Shown: in pieces, positions 19,511 through 27,470 of the stretch
Position numbering within the stretch: position 1 is the first letter of the stretch
Layout of the letters: each line of letters begins with the position of its first letter
Assembly: GCA_943333275.1 (NCBI GenBank)
Contig: CALQSQ010000002.1
Span: 1-64,000, forward strand
Direction of reading: 5' to 3'
Length of the DNA: 64,000 bases
Source: Akkermansia muciniphila
GTDB taxonomy: Bacteria > Verrucomicrobiota > Verrucomicrobiia > Verrucomicrobiales > V1-33
Position numbers and translations under genes: made by a program
The notes under the pieces: model-generated
Told to the model about the DNA's origin: nothing
Database searches by the model: none
Seen by the model: the letters and a program-made list of their open reading frames with translations, nothing else

Positions 19511-19749
19511 AAACGACCTCCACGCCCGAACACATCTCCCGCATCATTCGGCACGCATGGGAGGATCGCACCACGTTTGAGCAGATCGAGGACCGCACCG
19601 GACTCACCGAAGGACAGATCATCGAGGTGATGCGCCGCGAGCTGAGGCTGTCCAGCTATCGTATGTGGCGCAAGCGTGTTTGTGGCAGAGTCACCAAGCA
19701 CCGCCGGTTGCTTGAACGACATTTGAAGGGTCTGCTTGATGAAGCGTGA
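19507..19749 (+). CDS. DUF2805 / TIGR03643 family protein
   Basis: An 80-residue basic protein with the family pattern ISRIIRHAWEDRTTFEQIE, EGQIIEVMRRELRLSSYRMWRKRV. The first half could form a helix-turn-helix-like fold and the second half is rich in Arg/Lys, so nucleic-acid binding is plausible but unproven. Its start overlaps the stop of the permuted photolyase by 4 bp (ATGA), a sign of translational coupling. To my knowledge the family is often found beside photolyase genes, which fits here. The function is unknown. Confidence 0.8.
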   Translation: MKTTSTPEHISRIIRHAWEDRTTFEQIEDRTGLTEGQIIEVMRRELRLSSYRMWRKRVCGRVTKHRRLLERHLKGLLDEA

Positions 19750-19817
19750 TCACCCCTCACTGAGAGGACCTTGCCTGGTTTTGATCTATTGATCACGAGC
19801 AACTAGGTAGGCAGAAA

Positions 19818-19893
19818 AGCGGTCCGCACAGTCCTCTGTGTGGCTCGGAATCAGGTCACCTTCGGATCCGCACAGAGGACTGTGCGGACCACT
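19818..19893. repeat. Second REPIN-like inverted-repeat element
   Basis: Arms at 19818-19843 and 19868-19893 are inverted copies of each other with 24 of 26 bases matching; the core is GTCCGCACAGTCCTCTGTG. Each arm has an internal palindrome (CACAG...CTGTG), and 24 bp separate the arms. The element lies between two convergent genes (DUF2805 and DUF2256), where it could also act as a bidirectional terminator or mRNA-stabilising hairpin. Its sequence is unrelated to the element at 14001-14113. Confidence 0.75.
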
Positions 19894-19926
19894 CTGGCTT
19901 TTGCATCCACCCAGCGGCCTCCGACG

Positions 19927-20067
19927 TCAGGGCCGCCTCCGCCTGCAACGATCACTGCAAAACTTCACTTTATCCCAGACCTTTTCCCACTTCTTGCGCC
20001 AGATGAAGGGTCGTCCACAGACGAGACAAACCTTGGATGGAAGATCCTGTTTTTTTACATCTCGCAT
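19927..20067 (-). CDS. DUF2256 small zinc-ribbon-like protein
   Basis: A 46-residue protein found by reading the minus strand between larger genes. It has two CxxC-like pairs: VCLVCGRPF (C14, C17) and FCSDRCRRR (C37, C41), with the conserved [10 protein letters not shown] between them. This is the DUF2256 pattern, a tiny probable zinc-binding protein that elsewhere is found next to, or fused to, cryptochrome/photolyase-type proteins. The ATG at 20067 lies inside the 3' end of the TIGR03915-like gene (13-bp overlap, other frame), so it is probably translated from the same mRNA. The C-terminus is strongly basic. A role in DNA repair is inferred from context only. Confidence 0.85.
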   Translation of the reverse strand: MRDVKKQDLPSKVCLVCGRPFIWRKKWEKVWDKVKFCSDRCRRRRP

Positions 20068-20951
20068 GACTTGTCGGATTCCTCAGTTGATTGATGGGTT
20101 TCATTCCGATTCATGTCGTGAAGCGACTTCAAATAGGCATTGTTGGGCGCTGGTTTGGCGGGCCGCTCTTCCGTTTCCAACATCCCCTGCACACGCCCGG
20201 CGCTCCCCGCGATGAGCTCGGCAATGAGCGGAGCCTCAGGCAGATTCTTCCAATACTTCTTCGGCATCTCCGACTGCATGGCGCTGATTTTGACCCGAGC
20301 GGGATTGAAGATGTTTCGGTAGTAAGTCCTCCAGAGATCATCCAAGGCATCTTCGTCAGGAGCGCTGCTGCGGGGAACGCCTGCGGTGAAGTGCAGTCGT
20401 TTGCCATTCCAGTGCGCACACGCATAGGGCGTGAGGATGGACCAATCCATGCCTGCGAATCGCTTTTCAAAAAACGGCGCCGCTAACCGCACGATGCGAT
20501 GATCAGGCTCGAACCAAGCCACGAACTGCTCCCGACCCGTGACAGCATCCACGCTCACCAGGCGAAAGCGAACAAAGGCGTGCATCTTGTGAATGTCGCG
20601 CCCCACCGCCTTGCACCAGTCCTGCATTTGACGCACCTCGCGATCCGTGGCCAGGGATAGCAAATGCCGCTCACCGCCCAGAGTCATCCGCCACAGCACG
20701 CGATAGAGCAGGGCCCAACGCTTGGCATCGGTGTGTGCCGCCGCACTCTTTGCCATGTCCATGAAGGCGGATGGCACTTTGATTGCCTCTGCCGCTGGCT
20801 TCTTTGCGGCGGCGTCTTCGCCGATAAACATCGACACCTCTTGCGGGTCGTCCGTCCACAGCACTTGATCGGGACTTGCACGTTGCTCCAGCAAGCCACG
20901 TGCCGCAATTCGCCACGCTTCATACTCGGGTTCGATGACGATGGTGCGCAT
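20055..20951 (-). CDS. TIGR03915-family probable DNA metabolism protein (DUF4130)
   Basis: A 298-residue protein of the family that always seems to travel with the next gene's radical SAM enzyme. Recognisable segments are a start like [18 protein letters not shown], the [18 protein letters not shown] stretch, [39 protein letters not shown], and a C-terminal [15 protein letters not shown] region containing the DUF4130 motif. In other bacteria such proteins can be joined to a UdgX-type uracil-DNA glycosylase domain; here the protein ends without one. The radical SAM gene ends 7 bp upstream of its start, so the two form an operon. The biochemical role is not established. Confidence 0.85.
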   Translation of the reverse strand: MRTIVIEPEYEAWRIAARGLLEQRASPDQVLWTDDPQEVSMFIGEDAAAKKPAAEAIKVPSAFMDMAKSAAAHTDAKRWALLYRVLWRMTLGGERHLLSLATDREVRQMQDWCKAVGRDIHKMHAFVRFRLVSVDAVTGREQFVAWFEPDHRIVRLAAPFFEKRFAGMDWSILTPYACAHWNGKRLHFTAGVPRSSAPDEDALDDLWRTYYRNIFNPARVKISAMQSEMPKKYWKNLPEAPLIAELIAGSAGRVQGMLETEERPAKPAPNNAYLKSLHDMNRNETHQSTEESDKSCEM

Positions 20952-20958
20952 GATGGTT

Positions 20959-22248
20959 CTACAACTCTCCTGATCTCACCGAGAGAAAGTCGCTCGCAGC
21001 AGGTTTAGGCGGCGCGTCAAAGTTGAGTTCAAGTTGCTCCGGTGGTGGTAAAAATCTTGCGCGCAGCGACGCGCTATCCAGCCCCACCTTGGCCGGGTGA
21101 TAATCTGCTGTGATGATGAAAGGCAGCAGCTTCTTCATCTGCAATCGCAGTCGGATCAGGTCTGCCAAACGCAGTTGGGTGTAGCGCCGGGCACTTACGA
21201 TGCGCTCCACATTCCGCACTCCGAGGCCGGGAATGCGCAGCAGCATCTCGCGGGCTGCTTTGTTTATGTCGACAGGGAAAGTCTCGCGATTCCGCAGCGC
21301 CCACGAGAGCTTGGGGTCCAGCGCCAGATCAAGGTTGGGGGCCGCCGCCGAAGCGATTTCCTCCACTTTGAAATCATAGAAGCGCAGCAGCCAATCTGCC
21401 TGATAGAGCCGATGTTCGCGGATCAATGGCGGTGCCTTCAATGGCAGAATCGACGATGGCTCCGGGATCGGGCTGAAGGCCGAATAGTAAACCCGGCGCA
21501 AGCGGTGAGCTGTGTAGAGCTTGTCCGCGCAGCCGAGAATCGTCGCATCCGTGGAGGCATCCGCACCCACCAGCATCTGCGTGCTTTGGCCTGTGGCGAA
21601 AGGCTGGGGCTTGGGGGCATCAGGCTTGCGCTTCTCGGCATATCGCTCGTCGATCTTGCCCCGAATGTGTCCCATCGCCTCTTCGGTGCGCGCCAGATTC
21701 TTCTCGGGAGCCAGTGTGTTCAAACCTTGCTGGGTCGGCAGTTCCACGTTGATGCTGATTCTGTCCGCATAGCGCCCCGCCAGAGCGATGAGTGCCTGGG
21801 AGGCCTCCGGAATGGTCTTCAAATGAATGTAGCCACGGAAGTGGTGCTCCTCACGCAGCTTGCGTGCGATTTCGATCACCAGCTCCATCGTGTGATCCGC
21901 GCTGCGAATGATGCCACTGCTCAGAAACAACCCTTCGATGTAATTCCGCTTGTAGAAATCCAACGTCAACTGCACCACCTCATCCGGCGTGAAACGTGCC
22001 CGAGTCACATTGCTCGACCGGCGGTTGATGCAGTAGTGGCAATCATACAGACAAGCATTCGTCATCAGCACCTTCAGCAGCGAAACGCATCGTCCATCCG
22101 GCGTGTAGGAGTGGCAAATCCCTGATCCACCCGTGGAGCCCACGCCTGTGCTCCCCCGCGAATCCTTCCGCGCCGCGCCACTGCTCGCGCACGAAGCATC
22201 ATACTTCGCGGCATCGGCCAGGATTTCGAGTTTGCGGGTGATGTCCAT
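20959..22248 (-). CDS. Putative DNA modification/repair radical SAM protein (TIGR03916)
   Basis: A 429-residue radical S-adenosylmethionine enzyme. The cluster-binding motif is C66-x3-C70-x2-C73 (ACLYDCHYC), preceded by the family-typical GICHSYTPDGRCVSLLKVL. The barrel continues with GLFLSSGI, YIHLKTIPEAS, ISINVELP and STQMLVGA. The C-terminal part carries a helix-hairpin-helix motif (LLRIPGLGVRNVERIV), a non-specific DNA-binding element, which supports action on DNA. The start at 22248 overlaps the stop of the SRPBCC gene (TGATG). It is paired with a TIGR03915 protein, as is usual. By analogy with spore photoproduct lyase a repair role is possible, but the substrate is unknown. Confidence 0.9.
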   Translation of the reverse strand: MDITRKLEILADAAKYDASCASSGAARKDSRGSTGVGSTGGSGICHSYTPDGRCVSLLKVLMTNACLYDCHYCINRRSSNVTRARFTPDEVVQLTLDFYKRNYIEGLFLSSGIIRSADHTMELVIEIARKLREEHHFRGYIHLKTIPEASQALIALAGRYADRISINVELPTQQGLNTLAPEKNLARTEEAMGHIRGKIDERYAEKRKPDAPKPQPFATGQSTQMLVGADASTDATILGCADKLYTAHRLRRVYYSAFSPIPEPSSILPLKAPPLIREHRLYQADWLLRFYDFKVEEIASAAAPNLDLALDPKLSWALRNRETFPVDINKAAREMLLRIPGLGVRNVERIVSARRYTQLRLADLIRLRLQMKKLLPFIITADYHPAKVGLDSASLRARFLPPPEQLELNFDAPPKPAASDFLSVRSGEL

Positions 22249-22724
22249 CAATCGGGCTGCATGCTTGCATTTTGTGTTGCCCACTTCCGAGTGCGGTAAT
22301 GCCGATACCTGAACAGCAAGGTCAAATAGAGCCGTACACCGGTCTCCGAAACGAATCGACCCCACCAGGAGCGACCGCATTGATAAGTCACGGTGTCATG
22401 CATGATGCAAGTGCTCGGACCCTGTGCATCAAAGCGATGTTCGTGCTCAAATAGAGCGAACGGACCTTCCACGATCTCATCCACCAGCAAATGCGGACGC
22501 TGCACCGTTTTCCATCGGCAAGTCCAGTGCATCGGAAGCACCCACCAATCACGGCAATGCAGCTCGATCATGCGCCCTTCTTCAGCCGGTCCATCGGTTT
22601 TCAAAGAGACGAGCGTTAACGTCGGCGGCATGACCTCAGGGAGATTATGTGGGTCGCTGTGGAAGTCGAACATCGTCTCCGCGCTGGCGGCGAGTGGGTT
22701 GCTGGTGTGGAAGATGGAAGGCAT
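22248..22724 (-). CDS. SRPBCC-family ligand-binding protein (COG4276-like)
   Basis: A 158-residue START/SRPBCC-fold protein: residues 1-20 (PSIFHTSNPLAASAETMFDFHSD) form the first strand and helix, followed by WWVLPMHWTCRWKTVQRPHLLVDE, FEHEHRF and the long C-terminal helix VSETGVRLYLTLLFRYRH. Such proteins bind hydrophobic ligands in a cavity. Homologues of this group often sit next to photolyases and flavin oxidoreductases. The start at 22724 is chosen because it fits the fold; upstream codons run into the neighbouring gene. It lies 11 bp after the FAD oxidoreductase gene and overlaps the radical SAM start, so all are one operon. Confidence 0.75.
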   Translation of the reverse strand: MPSIFHTSNPLAASAETMFDFHSDPHNLPEVMPPTLTLVSLKTDGPAEEGRMIELHCRDWWVLPMHWTCRWKTVQRPHLLVDEIVEGPFALFEHEHRFDAQGPSTCIMHDTVTYQCGRSWWGRFVSETGVRLYLTLLFRYRHYRTRKWATQNASMQPD

Positions 22725-22735
22725 GATTGTGTGAG

Positions 22736-23983
22736 CTAGGCCTTTGCAAGGATCGCATCCGCCGTTCTTTTCCCAGAGATGATGGCACCTTCGATTGAGG
22801 CACTCCAAAGGTGATCACCGCAGACAAAGACGCCACCCTGTTTGCGATAGCCCGGACCGATCATCCCCACGTTTGGAGACTGCTCAGGCAGTGCTCGTTG
22901 GATTCGCTCCGTTCGCAAGTGGCGCCACTCGCGCACTACCTTGCCAAACCAAGCGTCCAGCTCCGCAATGACACGCGACTCCAAGTCAGCGACCTCTGGC
23001 AGTCCCAGCACAGAAATCGAAATCAAAGCATTGCCCTTCGGTGCATAGCCTGGCGCGACATCCGAAGGCACACAGACGTTGTTCACCAACCCCGAACCTT
23101 CACCATTAAGCGCAATGATGGCCTCCCCGAGAGGCGAACGATCAGCGGCAAAATACAAACACGTCACGGATCGCCATGTGGGTGCCGAGCGCGCCAAACT
23201 TGGCATTAGCTTCGAAGCTGTGCTTGCATCCGTGGCCACCACGACGGCGCGCCCCGCCAGCTGCTCGCTCGATTCAAGCGTGATGCCATTTTCTCGGACC
23301 TCCGCGACTTTTGCGCCCAGCCGAACCGCCTCAGCAGGCAATCGAGAGGCCAGTTGACGAGAGTTCTCACCCATGCCCTTGGCGGGCAACGTCGCGCTCC
23401 CCTGAGAGAACATCTTGAACGTGAACTCGAACAGTCGGCTGGATGTCCGCAGATCCCGTTCCAGAAAAATGCCGCCGTAAAACGAGCGGAAGAATCCATC
23501 GATCATTCGCTTTGAAAACCCAGCCCGCTGAAGATACCTCTCAGTCGTCACATCCTCATGGTTCGCGATTTCATCGTTGCTCATGCGACTCACGCACCAC
23601 TTCAGAAACGCGACCCGCAACTTGTCCGCGATCGATCCAATAGGAGCCAGCGCACTCCCGAGCAGGTGCCGCGGCTCCCGAAACACATCCATCACCCGCC
23701 GCAGCTTCCCGTTCTGAAACACCAGCGCCCCCGGCCTAAACGGTTGCAGATCCAGACTCCGCATGTCCAGCAACTCCCCCGCCTCAGGGTAAGCTTCCAG
23801 AAACACTTGAAACCCCCGATCCAACAAAAACCCCTCCACCACATCCGTCCGCACCCGACCACCCACCGCATCGCTGCCTTCCAAGATCAAGGTTTCCATG
23901 CCCGCCGCATGCAACCGTCCGGCACAAGCCAAACCGGCCAGTCCCCCACCCACGATCAAGGCATGCTTTAAAATATCGCTCAT
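22736..23983 (-). CDS. FAD-dependent oxidoreductase (amine oxidase/phytoene dehydrogenase-like)
   Basis: A 415-residue flavoprotein. The N-terminal dinucleotide-binding motif VGGGLAGLACAGRL (GxGxxG) is followed by EGSDAVGGRVRTD, the second FAD contact typical of the amine oxidase/protoporphyrinogen oxidase superfamily. The C-terminal FAD motif is GVFVCGDHLWSASIEGAIISG. The middle region (DVFREPRHLLGSALAPIGSIADKLRVAFL) resembles cyanobacterial and plant members without an assigned substrate. It is the first gene of the minus-strand repair operon. Oxidoreductases of this sort occur in light-response gene sets together with photolyase and SRPBCC genes. An ATG four codons upstream (23995) is an alternative start. 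Confidence 0.8.
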   Translation of the reverse strand: MSDILKHALIVGGGLAGLACAGRLHAAGMETLILEGSDAVGGRVRTDVVEGFLLDRGFQVFLEAYPEAGELLDMRSLDLQPFRPGALVFQNGKLRRVMDVFREPRHLLGSALAPIGSIADKLRVAFLKWCVSRMSNDEIANHEDVTTERYLQRAGFSKRMIDGFFRSFYGGIFLERDLRTSSRLFEFTFKMFSQGSATLPAKGMGENSRQLASRLPAEAVRLGAKVAEVRENGITLESSEQLAGRAVVVATDASTASKLMPSLARSAPTWRSVTCLYFAADRSPLGEAIIALNGEGSGLVNNVCVPSDVAPGYAPKGNALISISVLGLPEVADLESRVIAELDAWFGKVVREWRHLRTERIQRALPEQSPNVGMIGPGYRKQGGVFVCGDHLWSASIEGAIISGKRTADAILAKA

Positions 23984-24138
23984 GTAACTCTTCAATTCTA
24001 CGACTCTCGAATAACCGCAGATGCTGATGACAGCAACTGCCTGCGATTGATCTGATCCTCATGCTTAATTTGAATCATCGAATCCCAGTAAATCAGCGCT
24101 CGGTTTGCTTGGGGAAATCATTCCGAAAATGGCGGCTC

Positions 24139-24672
24139 CTACTCACGCACCTCGATCAATTCCACGTCTGATGGCTCGAAAGTCGCGGCGATTTGCCTCC
24201 AAATGTCGATGCTGCTGGTCACAACTACGAGCAGACCCCAGATGGCAGTCAGCCTCCAGAATTTCCGCTGGTTCTCCACTAACCTCTGCAGATCCGCCAG
24301 TTCCCGACCTACTGCCATGCTGTTCACCGCTGCCATCTGTCGGCGGAGAAGCACCCACATCGCCAACAACAGTCGCCCTTGCACAATCAGGCTAACCGCA
24401 CCGAGCAAAATCATCTCCCATTTCTCCATGGGCCCAGCATCGCCGATCACCTTCGGCATTTCGCGAAATCTCCACGCCCCCCAAACGCCCGCCAGGCCTC
24501 CCAAAATGCCAATCACAGCAAGGAGGAAGCACAGAATGCTCACAAGATTAAGCCAACCCAGCTGCCTTTGGAACTGCACCACGACAGTCTGCGGGACAAG
24601 CCCGGCGTCATGAAATTCTCCACCAGGATCGCCCCCGGCCTCTGGAGGAGCGTAGTGATTAGCAGTATCCAT
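24139..24672 (-). CDS. Hypothetical membrane protein with about four helices
   Basis: A 177-residue protein with hydrophobic segments at about residues 40-65 (LNLVSILCFLLAVIGILGGLAG), 87-105 (MILLGAVSLIVQGRLLLAMWVLL, perhaps two) and 142-155 (LTAIWGLLVVVTSSIDIW). The N-terminal 35 residues are polar and Gly/Pro-rich. I do not recognise the family. The start overlaps the end of the HIT gene by 14 bp, so they are likely co-transcribed. Confidence 0.6.
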   Translation of the reverse strand: MDTANHYAPPEAGGDPGGEFHDAGLVPQTVVVQFQRQLGWLNLVSILCFLLAVIGILGGLAGVWGAWRFREMPKVIGDAGPMEKWEMILLGAVSLIVQGRLLLAMWVLLRRQMAAVNSMAVGRELADLQRLVENQRKFWRLTAIWGLLVVVTSSIDIWRQIAATFEPSDVELIEVRE

Positions 24673-25096
24673 AGATTGGCTGATTTTTATTGATAAACTC
24701 CCTGATCAAATGTTGCCGACGCGTCCACTCTGCGGGTTCGTAAGCAAGTTTTTCGGAGCACGCCCAGACCACCCCGGGCCAGGCAATATCATTCATCTTC
24801 CGCCCGACAACGTGGATATGCAATTGCCGCACCTGATTGCCGATGCTCGCGACATTGATTTTGTCGACGGCAAAACTCGCCTCCACAAAAGCCGAGAAGG
24901 CCCTGATCGAAAACATGACCGCCCTGTAATCGTCCTCGGACAAATGATGCAGCTCGGTCACATTTTCCGGAACTTCCGGGACCAGCACAATCCAAAGGAA
25001 ATGCGCCTGGTTCTTCAACAAAACCCGGCAAATGCCATGCCGCCCCAAATCCCCAGATCCAGCAGCCAAACGCTCGTGTAGTTGAAATTCATTCAT
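24659..25096 (-). CDS. HIT-domain protein (COG0537-like)
   Basis: A 145-residue histidine-triad hydrolase family member. FQLHERLAAGSGDLGRHGICRVLLKNQ and VLVPEVPENVTELHHLS are typical of the bacterial COG0537 branch, and the active-site strand reads QLHIHVVGR with His93 and His95, so the first histidine of the triad is a glutamine, as in many of these relatives. HIT proteins hydrolyse nucleotide-linked phosphoramidates or dinucleotides. The ATG at 25096 matches the family start; the open frame continues to 25204 without support. It lies upstream of, and overlaps, the membrane-protein gene. Confidence 0.8.
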   Translation of the reverse strand: MNEFQLHERLAAGSGDLGRHGICRVLLKNQAHFLWIVLVPEVPENVTELHHLSEDDYRAVMFSIRAFSAFVEASFAVDKINVASIGNQVRQLHIHVVGRKMNDIAWPGVVWACSEKLAYEPAEWTRRQHLIREFINKNQPIYGYC

Positions 25097-25297
25097 CAGT
25101 TCCAACTGAGCGTGGTCGATCGTAACGTTCAACCTGAAAGCCACGGTAAAATCCCCCTTCTTCGGCTTATGGTTCGATCTGTTAAATAGCACCGTCTCAC
25201 CCATTGCCCCGCCTAATCTGTATTGGCCGATGATGCCTGTATCCTGTAGGGCCCTGACTTCAGCGCGCGCTGCTTCCCTGCCGCTTCCGGAATAAAC

Positions 25298-25465
25298 CTC
25301 GCGAGTGTGGTGATGGAGGGGCGGCGGGAGGCTCTCCTCGCGGTGTGTGCCTGTGTTGATTTGAATCCGGTGCGGTCTGAGCCGCGGCGGGACCAGAAGC
25401 GGGTGACGGGGCGCAGAGGGGTGGACTGGAGGGAGATGCGGAGTTTGAGGGATTTGCAGGGGTGA
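25298..25465 (+). pseudogene. C-terminal remnant of a REP-associated (RAYT/Y1) transposase
   Basis: One plus-strand frame reads SVVMEGRREALLAVCACVDLNPVR and then a short basic tail ending LRDLQG before a TGA at 25463. The ALLAVC-x-VDLNPVR stretch matches the conserved block near the end of IS200-like Y1/RAYT transposases (usually YIDLNPVRAG), preceded there by FKSVLVEG, here LASVVMEG. The HUH motif and catalytic tyrosine region are missing and no full-length frame exists upstream, so this is a fragment. RAYTs are thought to spread REP/REPIN elements, two of which are in this window. The 25097-25555 gap holds no other gene; it must also carry promoters for the divergent HIT and permease genes. 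Confidence 0.6.
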
Positions 25466-25555
25466 AGTTAAAAGAGTCGGACGTTCCTGTCACAAGGGAA
25501 AACTGCGGCCTTGCATCGGGCTCTGATTCGCTGGTAAGTTTGCCGCGGATTCCTC

Positions 25556-26479
25556 ATGCTGCTCTTCTTGTTCAAACGTCTGTTCTCCATGGTGCTCGTG
25601 CTCTTTTGCGCGATCACTGCGGTATTCTTCCTGCTGCAGGCTGTGCCCGGCGGCCCTTTTGATACCGAGCGCAACCTCACCGAGGAGGCCCGTCATGCGA
25701 AATTGCAGCAGATCAAAATGGATGGCACGCCAGTGCAGAATTATCTCAGCTACATGAAGGACCTCCTGCACGGCAACATGCGGGAATCGCTCAAGGCGCA
25801 AAATTTCAGGGTGACGGAAATCCTTGGTGCCGCGCTTCCGGTTTCCTTCAAGCTCGGCACCATTTCCTTTTTGCTCGCCGCCAGCGGGGGCATTCTGGCC
25901 GGTGCCTATGCCGCCTCCCGCAAACAGCAGACCGGGGACCGTCTCACGCAGATGTCCGCGATGTTACTCATATCCACACCCACCTTTGTCACCGGACCGC
26001 TCCTGGCCCTGATCTTCGCGCTCTGGTTGGGGTGGCTTCCGGTTGGGGGCTGGTATGGGTGGAAGGAAATGATCCTCCCTGCCGCCTGTCTTTCCCTTTA
26101 CTACGGAGCGAATGTCGCCCGGCTGATGCGGAACAGCATGGTGGAAGTGCTGCAGAAAGATTTCATCCGCACGGCCCGTGCCAAGGGATTGGCGGAGCAA
26201 AAGGTCATTTACCGGCATGGACTCAAGGTCGCCATCCTTCCAGTCGTCAGTTATCTCGGCCCCATGGCCGCCTATCTGCTCACCGGGTCCATGGTTGTCG
26301 AGAGCATCTTCGCCATCCCTGGCATGGGCCAGCATTTCGTCAATGCCACGCAGAATCGCGATGGTTTCCTGCTCATCGGTGCCGTCGTGGTCTATTGCAT
26401 CCTCATTGTGCTTTTCAATTTCCTGGCGGACATCGCGCTCTGCCTCCTCGATCCCCGCGTGAAACTTACCGATGAATAA
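25556..26479 (+). CDS. Oligopeptide-type ABC transporter permease, OppB/DppB family
   Basis: A 307-residue inner-membrane permease with about six helices. The N-terminus LLFLFKRLFSMVLVLFCAITAVFFLL and the PGGPFD loop are hallmarks of the OppB group. The cytoplasmic EAA-type loop that touches the ATPase is FIRTARAKGLAEQKVIYRHGLKVAILPV. The C-terminus LCLLDPRVKLTDE is typical. Its last bases overlap the next permease gene by 8 bp, so both are made together. No ATP-binding or solute-binding gene of the system is near, so it must rely on subunits encoded elsewhere or in a different arrangement. Confidence 0.9.
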   Translation: MLLFLFKRLFSMVLVLFCAITAVFFLLQAVPGGPFDTERNLTEEARHAKLQQIKMDGTPVQNYLSYMKDLLHGNMRESLKAQNFRVTEILGAALPVSFKLGTISFLLAASGGILAGAYAASRKQQTGDRLTQMSAMLLISTPTFVTGPLLALIFALWLGWLPVGGWYGWKEMILPAACLSLYYGANVARLMRNSMVEVLQKDFIRTARAKGLAEQKVIYRHGLKVAILPVVSYLGPMAAYLLTGSMVVESIFAIPGMGQHFVNATQNRDGFLLIGAVVVYCILIVLFNFLADIALCLLDPRVKLTDE

Positions 26480-27440
26480 TTCCACCGGCTGGCAACGATT
26501 TCTCCGCAACCGGGTTGCCGTCATGGCGCTCGCGGTGCTGGTGCTCATCACGCTCGTCAGCGTCATCGTTCCCGCCTTCATGACCCCGGCCTTAAACCAG
26601 GTCTCACCGAACAATTTCCTGCCCCCCGGCAGCCATGGCGATGTGAAAGTCAGCGAGGAAACAACCACGCTCCACTACCTCCTTGGCTCAGACGTCAACG
26701 GTCGTGACCTCCTCAGCCGCCTCATCCAGGGCGGCCGCGTCTCCCTGCTCATCGGCTTCTGCGCCGCAGCCCTCAGTCTTTTCATCGGCACGCTCGTGGG
26801 GCTAACCGCCGGCTACCTTGGGGGCAAAGTCGACAGCCTGCTCATGCGTGGCGTGGATGTCCTTTACTCCGTGCCGAAACTGCTCTTCATCCTCGTCATC
26901 ATTTCCGCACTCGACCGCCCGTTCCAGGACTGGTTGGATCACCAGCGACAGGCCGCCGAGGCCGCCGGACACGCCACCCTCAAGGCCTGGCTCGATGCCG
27001 CGCTGCCCTACTACCGCATCCTCCTCATGATCCTCTGCCTCGGACTCATCGAGTGGCTGACCATGGCCCGGATCGTTCGAGGCCAGGTCCTCGTTTTGAA
27101 AGAACAGCAGTTCATTGCCGCCGCCCGCGCCATTGGCCGCGGTCCCTGGTCCATCATGTGGAAACATCTCCTCCCCAACCTCTGGACCGTCATCCTCACT
27201 TACCTCACCCTCACCGTTCCCATCGTCATTCTTGATGAAAGTTTCCTCAGCTTCCTCGGCCTCGGCATCGAAGACCCCGCCGCCAGTTGGGGCTCGCTGC
27301 TCAAAGACGGCGCCCAGGCCATCAACCGACTCGAAAGCCGCTGGTGGCTCCTCATCTTCCCTGCCGCCCTCATGAGCCTGACTCTCCTCGCCCTCAATTT
27401 CATTGGCGATGGCCTGCGCGATGCCTTCGATGTGCGCTAG
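26472..27440 (+). CDS. Oligopeptide-type ABC transporter permease, OppC/DppC family
   Basis: A 322-residue partner permease. Typical pieces are FLRNRVAVMALAVLVLI, HYLLGSDVNGRDLLSRLIQGGRVSL, the coupling loop FIAAARAIGRGPWSIMWKHLLPN, and LDESFLSFLGLGIEDPAASWG with the end LNFIGDGLRDAFDVR. Between two helices there is an unusually long polar stretch (DRPFQDWLDHQRQAAEAAG and onward, about 35 residues). The 3' neighbour is a secreted GH18 glycosidase 30 bp away, which hints that the transporter may import chito-oligosaccharides or peptides released outside; this is inference only. Confidence 0.9.
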   Translation: MNNSTGWQRFLRNRVAVMALAVLVLITLVSVIVPAFMTPALNQVSPNNFLPPGSHGDVKVSEETTTLHYLLGSDVNGRDLLSRLIQGGRVSLLIGFCAAALSLFIGTLVGLTAGYLGGKVDSLLMRGVDVLYSVPKLLFILVIISALDRPFQDWLDHQRQAAEAAGHATLKAWLDAALPYYRILLMILCLGLIEWLTMARIVRGQVLVLKEQQFIAAARAIGRGPWSIMWKHLLPNLWTVILTYLTLTVPIVILDESFLSFLGLGIEDPAASWGSLLKDGAQAINRLESRWWLLIFPAALMSLTLLALNFIGDGLRDAFDVR

Positions 27441-27470
27441 GCAACGGACATCATATCTTTTCCCGATCCC

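Noticed and set aside
25260..25493. 77-codon minus-strand frame upstream of the HIT gene
   Set aside because: Pro/Ser-rich composition with no motif; it is the antisense of the transposase remnant.
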